64,000 nt of DNA, taken from Caballeronia sp. BR00000012568055. Its GTDB lineage: Bacteria; Pseudomonadota; Gammaproteobacteria; Burkholderiales; Burkholderiaceae. Position numbers and translations under genes: made by a program. Every line of letters begins with the position of its first letter. Positions within the stretch are counted from its first letter, which is position 1. Location: assembly GCF_029439455.1 (NCBI RefSeq), contig NZ_JAQFVG010000251.1:43170-107169 (forward strand), in the 5' to 3' direction. Below, piece by piece: positions 19,917 through 26,691 of this stretch. The notes beneath the pieces are model-generated. The model saw only the letters and a list, made by a program, of their open reading frames with translations. It did not search any database and had not been told where the DNA came from.

Positions 19917-20927
19917 TCAGTAGCCGTACTTCATGCTCGCATCGACGTTGCTCTTGTCGTAGAAGCGGTCCGAGACCTTGACCCACGGCGGAATGGTTTC
20001 GCCCTTGGCGTACTTCTGCGCCACGTCACACGCCAGCGGCCCGAAGAACGGACTGGACTGCACGCTCGCGCCGAGTTCGCCCGCCTTGATGGCGTCCAGT
20101 CCGCCCTTGGTGCCGTCGATGGTGACGATCTGGATATCCTTGCCCGGCTGCTTGCCCGCCGCCTTGATCGCGGCAATCGCGCCGAGCGCCATTTCATCGT
20201 TGTGCGCGTAGACGGCGGTCACATCCGGATGCGCCTGCAACAGGGTTTCCATCACCTGACGACCCTTGTCGCGCGCAAAATCACCACTCTGCGATGCAAC
20301 GATCTTCATGCCCGGATTCTTCGCGATCACATCGTCGAAACCTTTCTTGCGATCGTTCGCCGCGGACGCGCCCGTCGAGCCTTCCAGTTCGATGATGGTC
20401 GCCTTGCCGCCCGTCGCCTTCACGAGCCAGTCGGTGGCGCGCTGTCCCTGATCGATAAAGTCCGAGCCGATAAACGTGATGTAGTCCTTGCCCGCTTTGG
20501 CCATCGACTGATCGACGTTACGGTCAACGAGAATCACCGGAATGCCGGCCTTCTTCGCCTGCATGATGACCGGCACCAGCGGCTTTTCTTCACGCGGCGG
20601 GAACACCAGCAGATCGACGTGCTGCGCGATCATGCTTTGGATATCCGCGACCTGTTTGGCGGCGGAACTGTTGGCATCGGTCATGACCATCTGCCAGCCG
20701 CACTTCGCGGCAATATCCTTGAAGCTCTTGGTCTCCGCCAGACGCCACGGGTTGTTGCTCTCCGTCTGCGCGAAACCGACCTTCAGCGGTTTCTTGTTCG
20801 GGATCTTGGGCAGCGCGTCATCGGCTGCGTGCGCGGTGGTGAAGCCTGCGGTAAAGGTAAGCGCGGTCAATGCAGAGAGTGTGGCGGCGAGCGGGCGCAA
20901 GCCCGATTTCTTCTTGAGCGACAGCAT
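19917..20927 (-). CDS. ytfQ: Periplasmic sugar-binding protein (YtfQ family)
   Basis: A 336-residue type I periplasmic binding protein with a signal peptide cleaved near A-H-A-A-D (about residue 35). It shares with E. coli YtfQ the stretches G-F-A/S-Q, G-A-S-x-A-x-D-R-K-K-G-F, S-Q-S-G-D-F-x-R-x-K-G and V-Y-A-H-N-D-E-M, from my recollection of that protein. YtfQ binds galactofuranose; a related furanose or pyranose is likely here, but the ligand is not proven. It is first in the importer operon, with an operator-like site just upstream at 21026-21040. Confidence 0.88.
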   Translation of the reverse strand: MLSLKKKSGLRPLAATLSALTALTFTAGFTTAHAADDALPKIPNKKPLKVGFAQTESNNPWRLAETKSFKDIAAKCGWQMVMTDANSSAAKQVADIQSMIAQHVDLLVFPPREEKPLVPVIMQAKKAGIPVILVDRNVDQSMAKAGKDYITFIGSDFIDQGQRATDWLVKATGGKATIIELEGSTGASAANDRKKGFDDVIAKNPGMKIVASQSGDFARDKGRQVMETLLQAHPDVTAVYAHNDEMALGAIAAIKAAGKQPGKDIQIVTIDGTKGGLDAIKAGELGASVQSSPFFGPLACDVAQKYAKGETIPPWVKVSDRFYDKSNVDASMKYGY

Positions 20928-21020
20928 GTCTTCCTCCGATTGGAATGGTTTGCCTCTTTCTTGTTTCTATTGATGCCGATGCTTGTTGTTGCCCGGTCTG
21001 TCTGCTGCGAGAGTTATTAC

Positions 21021-22115
21021 TTATTCGTTAATATTATTAGTCACGAGTTGCTTCGTTTCGCTGAGCACTTTCACCGACACACGTTCGATCAAAGGCCCAT
21101 CGAGTTTCACGGTCCGACGCCGCACCGGCGCACCCGCCGCGCGGTTATGTTCTTCCTGCAAAAGCGTTTCGACCGCCCAGCGTCCGAGTTCGTAGTTGGG
21201 CAGAACGACGGTAGAAAGCGGCGGATGCGTATGACGCGCGATTTCCTGATCGTCGTAGCCGAGCACGGACACATCGTCGGGCACGCGCAGGCCGAGTTGC
21301 TTCACGGCTTCGATCGCGCCGATCGCCATCAGATCGTTCGCGCAGAAAATGGCGGTTGGCGGATTCGGCTCGCGCATCAGTGAAAGCGTTTCTTCGAAGC
21401 CGGTGGCCGGACCCCAATCGCCTTCGCGCACGAGTTCCGGCGCGAACGGCAAGTCAGCCGTCGCCAATGCGGTCCGATACCCCTTCAGCCGATCGCGCGC
21501 CGCGTCCTGCCACGGCTCGCCGTTGATATACCCGATCCGCCGATGCCCCGCCGCCAGCAAATAATCCGTCGCCGTATGTCCGCCCGCGACTTCCGCCGGC
21601 ACCACCGACGAGATGTTGGCATCGTTCGAATAGCAGTTGAGAAGCACGGTCGGCACGCGGGCGAGTGCGGCGGGCACGCTCACACGGCGCGTATAAACCG
21701 TCGCGTAGATCACGCCGAGAACGTTCGGATTGCCGAGCGTTGCATCGAGCACGCGCGCTTCGATTTCCGCGTTGCCGTGCGTCGAATACACCGCGAGCAT
21801 GCGATTGTTGGCAAACGCGGCATCGCGCGCGCCGTCGATGCTTACGACAGGATGCGGACTGGTCGAGATTTCATCAGCGAGATAGACGATCAGATTGCGC
21901 TCGCCTTCGTTTTCCAGCGGCGTCAACGCGTTCGGCTCGCGCTGTGTCATCCGATAGCCGAGTTCCTGCGCCGCGCGCAGCACCTTGTCACGCGTGGCAT
22001 CCGAAAACTTGGCACCACTGGCGTTGTTCAGCACGAGCGAAACCGTCGATTGCGAGACTCCGGTGAGTTTCGCGATATCGGTCATGGTCGGGCGGCGCTG
22101 AGTGGTTTTCTTCAT
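21021..22115 (-). CDS. LacI-family transcriptional repressor of the sugar locus
   Basis: A 364-residue regulator. Residues 10-60 form the LacI helix-turn-helix and hinge (T-M-T-D-I-A-K-L-T-G-V-S-Q-S-T-V-S-L-V-L-N). A periplasmic-binding-like effector domain follows (Y-I-N-G-E-P, F-C-A-N-D-L-M-A-I-G, V-S-V-L-G-Y-D-D). It lies immediately upstream of the importer operon on the same strand and divergent from the dioxygenase and epimerase genes. Near-identical AT-rich sites occur at the end of this gene (before ytfQ) and in the divergent region, so it probably represses all three units and itself, releasing them when the imported sugar binds. Confidence 0.92.
   Translation of the reverse strand: MKKTTQRRPTMTDIAKLTGVSQSTVSLVLNNASGAKFSDATRDKVLRAAQELGYRMTQREPNALTPLENEGERNLIVYLADEISTSPHPVVSIDGARDAAFANNRMLAVYSTHGNAEIEARVLDATLGNPNVLGVIYATVYTRRVSVPAALARVPTVLLNCYSNDANISSVVPAEVAGGHTATDYLLAAGHRRIGYINGEPWQDAARDRLKGYRTALATADLPFAPELVREGDWGPATGFEETLSLMREPNPPTAIFCANDLMAIGAIEAVKQLGLRVPDDVSVLGYDDQEIARHTHPPLSTVVLPNYELGRWAVETLLQEEHNRAAGAPVRRRTVKLDGPLIERVSVKVLSETKQLVTNNINE
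21026..21040 (-). promoter_or_regulatory. Operator-like site upstream of the importer operon
   Basis: The minus-strand sequence CTAATAATATTAACG overlaps the last codons of the LacI-type gene. It matches the divergent-region site at 22213-22227 at 14 of 15 positions. It lies about 100 bp upstream of the ytfQ start, so it is well placed to control that operon. Confidence 0.6.
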
Positions 22116-22148
22116 GTGCGTGACGGCTGGAGTGCAGCAAACTTACCA

Positions 22149-22158
22149 CTAATATTAG
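22149..22158. promoter_or_regulatory. Palindromic operator-like site in the divergent region
   Basis: CTAATATTAG is a perfect 10-bp palindrome, 34 bp upstream of the LacI-type gene start. With flanks (ACTAATATTAGCGA) it resembles the longer sites at 22213 and 21026, with a 3-bp shorter centre. It is probably the autoregulatory site. Confidence 0.5.
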
Positions 22159-22212
22159 CGATGAACAACGCGCACGAACGCCAATCAGACTCGGGGTTTT
22201 CACCGACTATTA

Positions 22213-22227
22213 CTAATAATATTGACG
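22213..22227. promoter_or_regulatory. Operator-like site upstream of the dioxygenase-epimerase operon
   Basis: CTAATAATATTGACG lies 62 bp upstream of the dioxygenase start and overlaps a possible -35 hexamer TTGACG (22222-22227). Binding here by the adjacent LacI-type protein would block that promoter. The near-identical copy upstream of ytfQ supports a shared operator. Confidence 0.6.
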
Positions 22228-22288
22228 ACTCGATTACAGCCGTGCGATTCTCTTCGCCAACCGAGACAGAGACAAGAAGGAGCCGCGC

Positions 22289-23077
22289 ATGGGCCGATAC
22301 GACGAAAGCGAGCGCGATGCGCTGGCGGCATCGTTCGAGCGCGACGGCTTTCTGATGCTGCGCGAGCACTTTCCACGCGCGACGATCGAAGCATGGCGCG
22401 ACGCCTTCATGCCGCTGCTGCAACCGCATGTCGATGCAAACGCCAACGGCAATCGCGGTCCCGGCCGCTATTACGTGACGCTGCCGTTCGACGGCCTGTT
22501 CGCCGATCCCGCCATCTTCTGCGATGAAGACATCGTCGGAATAGTCGAACGCGTCGCGGGCCGCGATCCGGTGATGTGCCAGCTCGCCACCGATACGCCC
22601 GTGCTCGGCTCGCAAAACCAGGACTGGCATCGCGACACGCCCGCGCTTTTCGACAACGCGCCGGAAACGCCGTCCTTCCAGCTCGCGGTCAATTTTCCGC
22701 TGGTCGATGTGGACGACAGCAACGGCCCGCTCGAAACCACGCGTGGCACGCATCGCATGTCACGTGAGGAAGCGCTCGACGCGATGGAAGCAGGGCGCAT
22801 CGCACCGGAACGCGTACCGATGCAACTCGGCGACGTGATGATCCGCGACGTACGCGGACTGCATCGCGGCACGCCGAATCTGATCGCCGCGCCGCGTCCG
22901 ATGGTCGTGATCGGCTACAGCCGCGCATGGTATTTCCGGCCCGAAGTGCATATCGACGTACCGCGCGGCGTGCTCGCAGGCTTACCCGCGCGCGCCAGAC
23001 GTCTGCTGCGATTCAACAACATCGTCGAAGAAACCACGCGTAGCTTCGACGAAAACTACAGGCAGTTCGCATATTGA
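22289..23077 (+). CDS. Phytanoyl-CoA dioxygenase (PhyH)-like Fe(II)/2-oxoglutarate enzyme
   Basis: Encodes 262 residues of the PhyH superfamily of non-haem iron, 2-oxoglutarate-dependent oxygenases. The metal triad is visible: H114 and D116 in W-H-R-D, and distal H192 in L-H-R-G-T-P; arginines about 10-16 residues later (R-P-M-V-V-I-G-Y-S-R) can bind 2-oxoglutarate. The substrate is unknown. Its placement in a LacI-controlled sugar importer locus, overlapping an epimerase gene, suggests it hydroxylates or oxidatively opens a sugar, glycoside or sugar-linked compound rather than a fatty acyl-CoA; that is inference. The ATG follows an A-G-A-A-G-G-A-G ribosome site. Confidence 0.8.
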   Translation: MGRYDESERDALAASFERDGFLMLREHFPRATIEAWRDAFMPLLQPHVDANANGNRGPGRYYVTLPFDGLFADPAIFCDEDIVGIVERVAGRDPVMCQLATDTPVLGSQNQDWHRDTPALFDNAPETPSFQLAVNFPLVDVDDSNGPLETTRGTHRMSREEALDAMEAGRIAPERVPMQLGDVMIRDVRGLHRGTPNLIAAPRPMVVIGYSRAWYFRPEVHIDVPRGVLAGLPARARRLLRFNNIVEETTRSFDENYRQFAY

Positions 23078-24027
23078 GCGACGATCGTTTTTCTCTCTCC
23101 ACGCCCGCCGATACACCCTTGGTCGAGTTGCGTCACGGCGCGCGGCGTGTGCTGCTCGCGCCGCATATCGGCGGCGCGATCGCGGCGTTTTACGAGTCGC
23201 ACGATGCCGACGTGATCCACTGGCTCCGTCCCGCGACGCAAGCAATGCTCGACGCGCGCAATCCGCTCGGCATGGCGAGCTTTCCGCTGCTGCCGTACTG
23301 CAACCGCATCCGCGATGCGCGCTTCACATTCAACGGCGAACTCATCGATCTGTCCGACGATGGCAATACGTTCCCGCATGCGCTGCATGGCAACGCGTGG
23401 CGTCGCCCGTGGCGTGTCGATGCGGTGAGCGAGTCGCGAGCGACGTTGAGCTTTGCGCACGAGCCGTCGCGTGCGGCGGCGCATCACTGGCCGTTCGCGT
23501 ACGAGGCATCGCAGGAAATTGTGCTCGATGCGCACGCGCTGTCCGTCACCATGACGCTGCGCAATCTGTCCGATCAACCGATGCCGTTCGGCATCGGCCA
23601 TCATCCTTATTTTCCACGTACGCCAGCCACGACTGTGAGCGCACAAGTCGATGCGATGTGGCACGGCACGCCCGATCCCTTGCCGATGCATCTCGCGCCG
23701 CACCCCAGCGTCGATGCGCTGAATTCCGCGCAAGGCATGCTCCCCGATGCCTTCGATCTCGACAATCACTTCACCGGCTGGAAGCATTCGGCCACGATTG
23801 CGTGGCCCGACGAAGATCGCGCGGTCACGCTGAAAGCGGCCGCGCCGTTCGACTTTATGGTGATTTATGCGCCCGCGACGTTTCCATCGTTATTGTGCGT
23901 GGAGCCGGTGAGCAATGTCGCGGACTGGGTGAATCTCGATGCGGATCGCGCGTCGGCGGGCGGCGGCGTGCTTGCGCCGGGTGAAGTCATGCGCGCGGGC
24001 TTTTCACTGGCTACGCGTATCGGTTGA
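23074..24027 (+). CDS. Aldose 1-epimerase family protein
   Basis: A 317-residue protein of the GalM/YeaD mutarotase family. Family landmarks are G-G-A-I-A-A-F near the N-terminus, P-L-L-P-Y-C-N-R-I, H-A-L-H-G-N-A-W-R with catalytic-type histidines, G-I-G-H-H-P-Y-F and a late E-P-V-S-N-V-A-D-W. It interconverts sugar anomers after import. It starts with TTG overlapping the TGA of the dioxygenase gene (TTGA), so the two are translationally coupled. Its last 24 bp overlap the convergent small gene at 24004. Confidence 0.88.
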   Translation: MSDDRFSLSTPADTPLVELRHGARRVLLAPHIGGAIAAFYESHDADVIHWLRPATQAMLDARNPLGMASFPLLPYCNRIRDARFTFNGELIDLSDDGNTFPHALHGNAWRRPWRVDAVSESRATLSFAHEPSRAAAHHWPFAYEASQEIVLDAHALSVTMTLRNLSDQPMPFGIGHHPYFPRTPATTVSAQVDAMWHGTPDPLPMHLAPHPSVDALNSAQGMLPDAFDLDNHFTGWKHSATIAWPDEDRAVTLKAAAPFDFMVIYAPATFPSLLCVEPVSNVADWVNLDADRASAGGGVLAPGEVMRAGFSLATRIG

Positions 24028-24252
24028 CGATTCGCTCTTGCCGGAATCGGCGCCGCCATAGGAATTGTCATTGGCGGCGGTGCCCGATGCGGGCGCGTCT
24101 TGCGCGACGTACATCGGCCGCATCGTATCGATAATCTGATGCGCGCTGTCCGGCATGCCTTGCGCGCGCGACGACTGCATATAAGCGGCATTCACGACGA
24201 GCGCGCAGGCGGCCATCATCGTGACGACTCTGGTTTGGGTCTTGCGATTCAT
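24004..24252 (-). CDS. Small secreted protein of unknown function (82 aa)
   Basis: The ATG at 24252 is preceded by an AAGGGGAAA ribosome site, and the product begins with a basic N-terminus and a hydrophobic stretch (V-V-T-M-M-A-A-C-A-L-V-V-N-A-A). This suggests a signal peptide or a membrane anchor. The rest is polar and rich in S, D, A and G, with no recognised domain. It overlaps the end of the epimerase gene by 24 bp in the opposite direction. I do not recognise the family. Confidence 0.5.
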   Translation of the reverse strand: MNRKTQTRVVTMMAACALVVNAAYMQSSRAQGMPDSAHQIIDTMRPMYVAQDAPASGTAANDNSYGGADSGKSESSTDTRSQ

Positions 24253-24344
24253 GATGCGTTTCCCCTTCATTCGACGACAAAAATCGCGTCGCGCATGGTC
24301 CACGCGTATCGGGACGCCATGCGACGGCCAGCCGACACGCCTCT

Positions 24345-24531
24345 TCGGGTCTGCTCGCATACAAACGGCCACGCGAACGCTCGAAATCGCCCGCAGGGCA
24401 AGGAGTAAGGAGCGCCGTTTGGTTATCCAAACAAGCGACGCGCGACGCCGCCATGCGGGTGAGTTCGGGCGTTCCCGAAGGGTTGTCCCCGCAGGGGCAA
24501 CGCGTGGTCGTTTGTATGCGAGCAGGCCCGA
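24345..24531. other. Long inverted repeat enclosing four hairpins (structured RNA or small mobile element)
   Basis: The arms 24345-24375 and 24501-24531 are inverted copies matching at 29 of 31 positions (core TCTGCTCGCATACAAACG). The 125-bp interior holds four further stems: GCCC-gca-GGGC (24389-24399), GTTTGG-ttat-CCAAAC (24417-24432), TTCGGG-cgtt-CCCGAA (24464-24479) and TTG-t-CCCC-gca-GGGG-CAA (24483-24500). The folded form would be a long outer stem closing a multibranch loop with four arms. No convincing ORF uses the segment. It lies in the 456-bp space between two small minus-strand genes. It could be a structured RNA, a MITE-like element or a large terminator-like structure; the sequence alone does not decide. 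Confidence 0.7.
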
Positions 24532-24657
24532 GTGAATCCATGCGCGCGCGATGCAATGAACGCACGGGATGCGCAGCGTTCAGGGGTCAAGTTACGGAGA
24601 ATGGGGAAATGGCGAAATCCCTATGACGTAGGGACGCATTTGGCGGGGACATGAATA

Positions 24658-24690
24658 AGCCCGCGCGCTTCCGTCCGAAGCACGCGGGCT
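24658..24690 (-). terminator. Rho-independent-type terminator of the 94-aa gene
   Basis: A near-perfect stem (AGCCCGCG...CGCGGGCT with inner GCTTC/GAAGC) lies 18 bp after the stop of the minus-strand gene at 24709. On that strand it is followed by TTATTC. It may act in both directions. Confidence 0.75.
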
Positions 24691-24708
24691 GTTACTCCTA
24701 AACCGATA

Positions 24709-24993
24709 TCAATTCGACTTGGCTGCGCCGCCGCTGGCGTCCATGCCCGAGTCGCCTTTCTTCTTCATCATCATCTTGCCGTTCGAGCTTTTCGAATCCA
24801 TCGTGTTCGCGCCCGATGCACCCGACGTCGAACCCGTCGCGCCATGCGCATTCGGCGTACTCATGCCGGTGCCGCCTTGACCCGCGCCATTGCCGCCTGC
24901 CGTGCCGCCACCGCCGCCACCCGACTGTGCAAACGCCAGCGTCGATGCGCTCATGATCAAGGCCGCGGCAATACTCGTTCTGATCGTTCTCAT
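24709..24993 (-). CDS. Small secreted Gly/Ser-rich protein (94 aa)
   Basis: From the ATG at 24993, which has an AAGGGAGAG ribosome site, the product starts with a clear signal peptide (M-R-T-I-R-T-S-I-A-A-A-L-I-M, cleavage near A-F-A-Q-S). The mature part of about 70 residues is low-complexity: G-rich, then S/T/A-rich, then a basic patch K-M-M-M-K-K-K. No enzymatic motif is present. An upstream in-frame ATG would add nine residues but lies before the ribosome site. The role is unknown; it is likely periplasmic or extracellular. A strong terminator follows. Confidence 0.6.
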   Translation of the reverse strand: MRTIRTSIAAALIMSASTLAFAQSGGGGGGTAGGNGAGQGGTGMSTPNAHGATGSTSGASGANTMDSKSSNGKMMMKKKGDSGMDASGGAAKSN

Positions 24994-25117
24994 GATGTCT
25001 CTCCCTTTTCCAGTTTCCATTGACGGTGAATGTGAACCACGCGCCGCATTCAGCGATGCAGCGTCGTCTTACATTCCGCAATGAACGTGCCGTGAGGGAA
25101 GGGACATCGACAAGTTG

Positions 25118-25351
25118 CTATTGCTGTAGTCCCGCGAGCATCTCGTCGCACCACTCGATAGCCCACGAGCGCGCGCAATGCAGCGCGTCCCACTCGCTGT
25201 CGAAGCCATCGAGATCGTCCGAGTCGAACACCTGGACGTGCGGCGTGCGCTCATCCGGCGGACAGGCGATGCGCGCGTGCGCATAAAAGCGCCCGTCTTC
25301 GTCATGACGCGCGGTGCAGTCGATATGAAACGTGCGGTAGTCGAAACGCAT
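25118..25351 (-). CDS. Small hypothetical protein (77 aa)
   Basis: The likely start is the ATG at 25351 (M-R-F-D-Y-R-T-F-H-I-D-C-T-A-R). The product is soluble and acidic, with several aromatic residues and a tryptophan-rich end (S-E-W-D-A-L-H-C-A-R-S-W-A-I-E-W-C-D-E). I recognise no domain with certainty. A longer frame to 25462 would run through the LexA box and promoter of the divergent radical SAM gene, so the shorter start is preferred. Close divergence from that gene raises the possibility of shared control, without proof. Confidence 0.5.
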   Translation of the reverse strand: MRFDYRTFHIDCTARHDEDGRFYAHARIACPPDERTPHVQVFDSDDLDGFDSEWDALHCARSWAIEWCDEMLAGLQQ

Positions 25352-25420
25352 AAAAGTCTCCGTGGAACGGGGCGTGCGGATGCATCCGAGAACGAGTCGA
25401 ACACGTACCAGACTCATTAA

Positions 25421-25449
25421 TTGCCAACGCCCCATCAACTCCGTAGAAT
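25421..25449 (+). promoter_or_regulatory. Sigma-70-type promoter of the radical SAM-udgX operon
   Basis: TTGCCA (25421-25426), a 17-bp spacer and TAGAAT (25444-25449) form a good -35/-10 pair. The start of transcription would fall inside the LexA box that follows immediately. Confidence 0.6.
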
Positions 25450-25450
25450 A

Positions 25451-25466
25451 CTGTATAAACATACAG
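25451..25466. promoter_or_regulatory. LexA (SOS) box
   Basis: CTGTATAAACATACAG keeps both CTGT and ACAG half-sites with the standard 8-bp spacing of the proteobacterial LexA consensus. It lies 12 bp upstream of the radical SAM start codon and just downstream of the -10 hexamer, so LexA binding would block transcription until DNA damage. Confidence 0.85.
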
Positions 25467-25478
25467 TATCACATCAAA

Positions 25479-26690
25479 ATGGACTTGTCCGAGAAGCTCG
25501 AAATTCTCGCGGATGCAGCCAAGTACGACGCCTCGTGCGCGAGCAGCGGTGCGCCCAAACGCGAATCGCGCGGTATCGATGGTTTGGGCGCCAGCACCGG
25601 CTCCGGCATCTGCCACAGCTTCACGCCCGATGGCCGCTGCGTCTCGCTGCTCAAGATTCTGCTGACCAACTTCTGTCTTTACGACTGCCGCTACTGCATC
25701 AACCGTCGTTCGAGCAACGTGCCACGCGCACGCTTCACACCCGAAGAAGTCGTCGATCTCACGCTGGACTTTTATCGCCGCAATTACATCGACGGGCTGT
25801 TTCTCAGTTCGGGCGTGATCCGCTCCTCGAATTACACGATGGAGCAGATGATGCTCGTGGCGAAATCGCTGCGCGAGACGCATCGGTTTCGCGGCTACAT
25901 CCATTTGAAAACGATCCCGGATGCGGATGCTGAACTCATCGAAAAAGCCGGGCGATACGCGGACCGGCTGAGCGTGAATATTGAATTGCCGACCGAAATT
26001 GGTCTGGAAAAGCTCGCGCCTGAAAAAAGCGGTCGCACCATCAAGCTGGCAATGGGCAATATCCGCATGGCGCGCGAAGAGGCCGAAGCGGAGCCGCGCG
26101 CGCCGCGTTTCGCGCCTTCGGGGCAGAGCACGCAGATGATCATCGGCGCGGACGAAACCGACGACCGCACCATTCTCGGCACGGCGGAAACGCTGTACGG
26201 CTCGTATCAGCTCAAGCGCGTCTATTACTCCGCGTTCAGTCCGATTCCCGATGGACCCTCAGCCTTGCCGCAGAAAGCGCCGCCGTTGTTGCGCGAGCAT
26301 CGGCTGTATCAGGCGGATTTTTTGTTGCGCGGCTACGGTTCCAACGCCGCCGAATTGCTGGGCGATGCAGGCAATCTGCCGCTCGATATCGATCCGAAAC
26401 TGGCCTGGGCGCTGGCGCATCGCGAGCGTTTTCCGGTGGATCTGAACACCGCGCCGGTGCGGATGATCGCGCGGGTGCCGGGCATCGGCATGCGCAATGC
26501 GAAGCGTATCGTCGAGTTGCGGCGCGCGCGGCGTGTGCGTTATCAGGATTTGGTGCGGCTGCGCTGCGGCATGGACAAGGTGAAGCCGTTCGTCGTGACG
26601 GAGGATTATCGGCCGCCGCTGCGCGAGGTGCAGTCCGACCATCTGCGGCGCGCGCTCGCCACGCAGCCCGTGCAACTTTCGCTGATCTGA
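25479..26690 (+). CDS. SOS-controlled radical SAM protein, putative DNA modification/repair
   Basis: A 403-residue radical SAM protein. The [4Fe-4S]/SAM motif C66-L-Y-D-C70-R-Y-C73 is present (spacing CxxxCxxC). A TIM-barrel core follows (G-L-F-L-S-S-G-V; Y-I-H-L-K-T-I-P; L-S-V-N-I-E-L-P-T). The C-terminal part carries a helix-hairpin-helix DNA-binding motif (L-N-T-A-P-V-R-M-I-A-R-V-P-G-I-G). It matches the family annotated as putative DNA modification/repair radical SAM protein, typically paired with a UdgX-type gene as here; the next gene starts 1 bp after the stop. I placed the start at the ATG after the LexA box; the longer frame (25362) would run through the promoter. The exact reaction is unknown. 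Confidence 0.9.
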   Translation: MDLSEKLEILADAAKYDASCASSGAPKRESRGIDGLGASTGSGICHSFTPDGRCVSLLKILLTNFCLYDCRYCINRRSSNVPRARFTPEEVVDLTLDFYRRNYIDGLFLSSGVIRSSNYTMEQMMLVAKSLRETHRFRGYIHLKTIPDADAELIEKAGRYADRLSVNIELPTEIGLEKLAPEKSGRTIKLAMGNIRMAREEAEAEPRAPRFAPSGQSTQMIIGADETDDRTILGTAETLYGSYQLKRVYYSAFSPIPDGPSALPQKAPPLLREHRLYQADFLLRGYGSNAAELLGDAGNLPLDIDPKLAWALAHRERFPVDLNTAPVRMIARVPGIGMRNAKRIVELRRARRVRYQDLVRLRCGMDKVKPFVVTEDYRPPLREVQSDHLRRALATQPVQLSLI

Positions 26691-26691
26691 C

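Noticed and set aside
24361..24531. A CsrB/RsmY-type sponge RNA reading of the structured element
   Set aside because: Only two AGGAG/AAGGAG motifs are present close together; true CsrA-sponge RNAs have many in hairpin loops.
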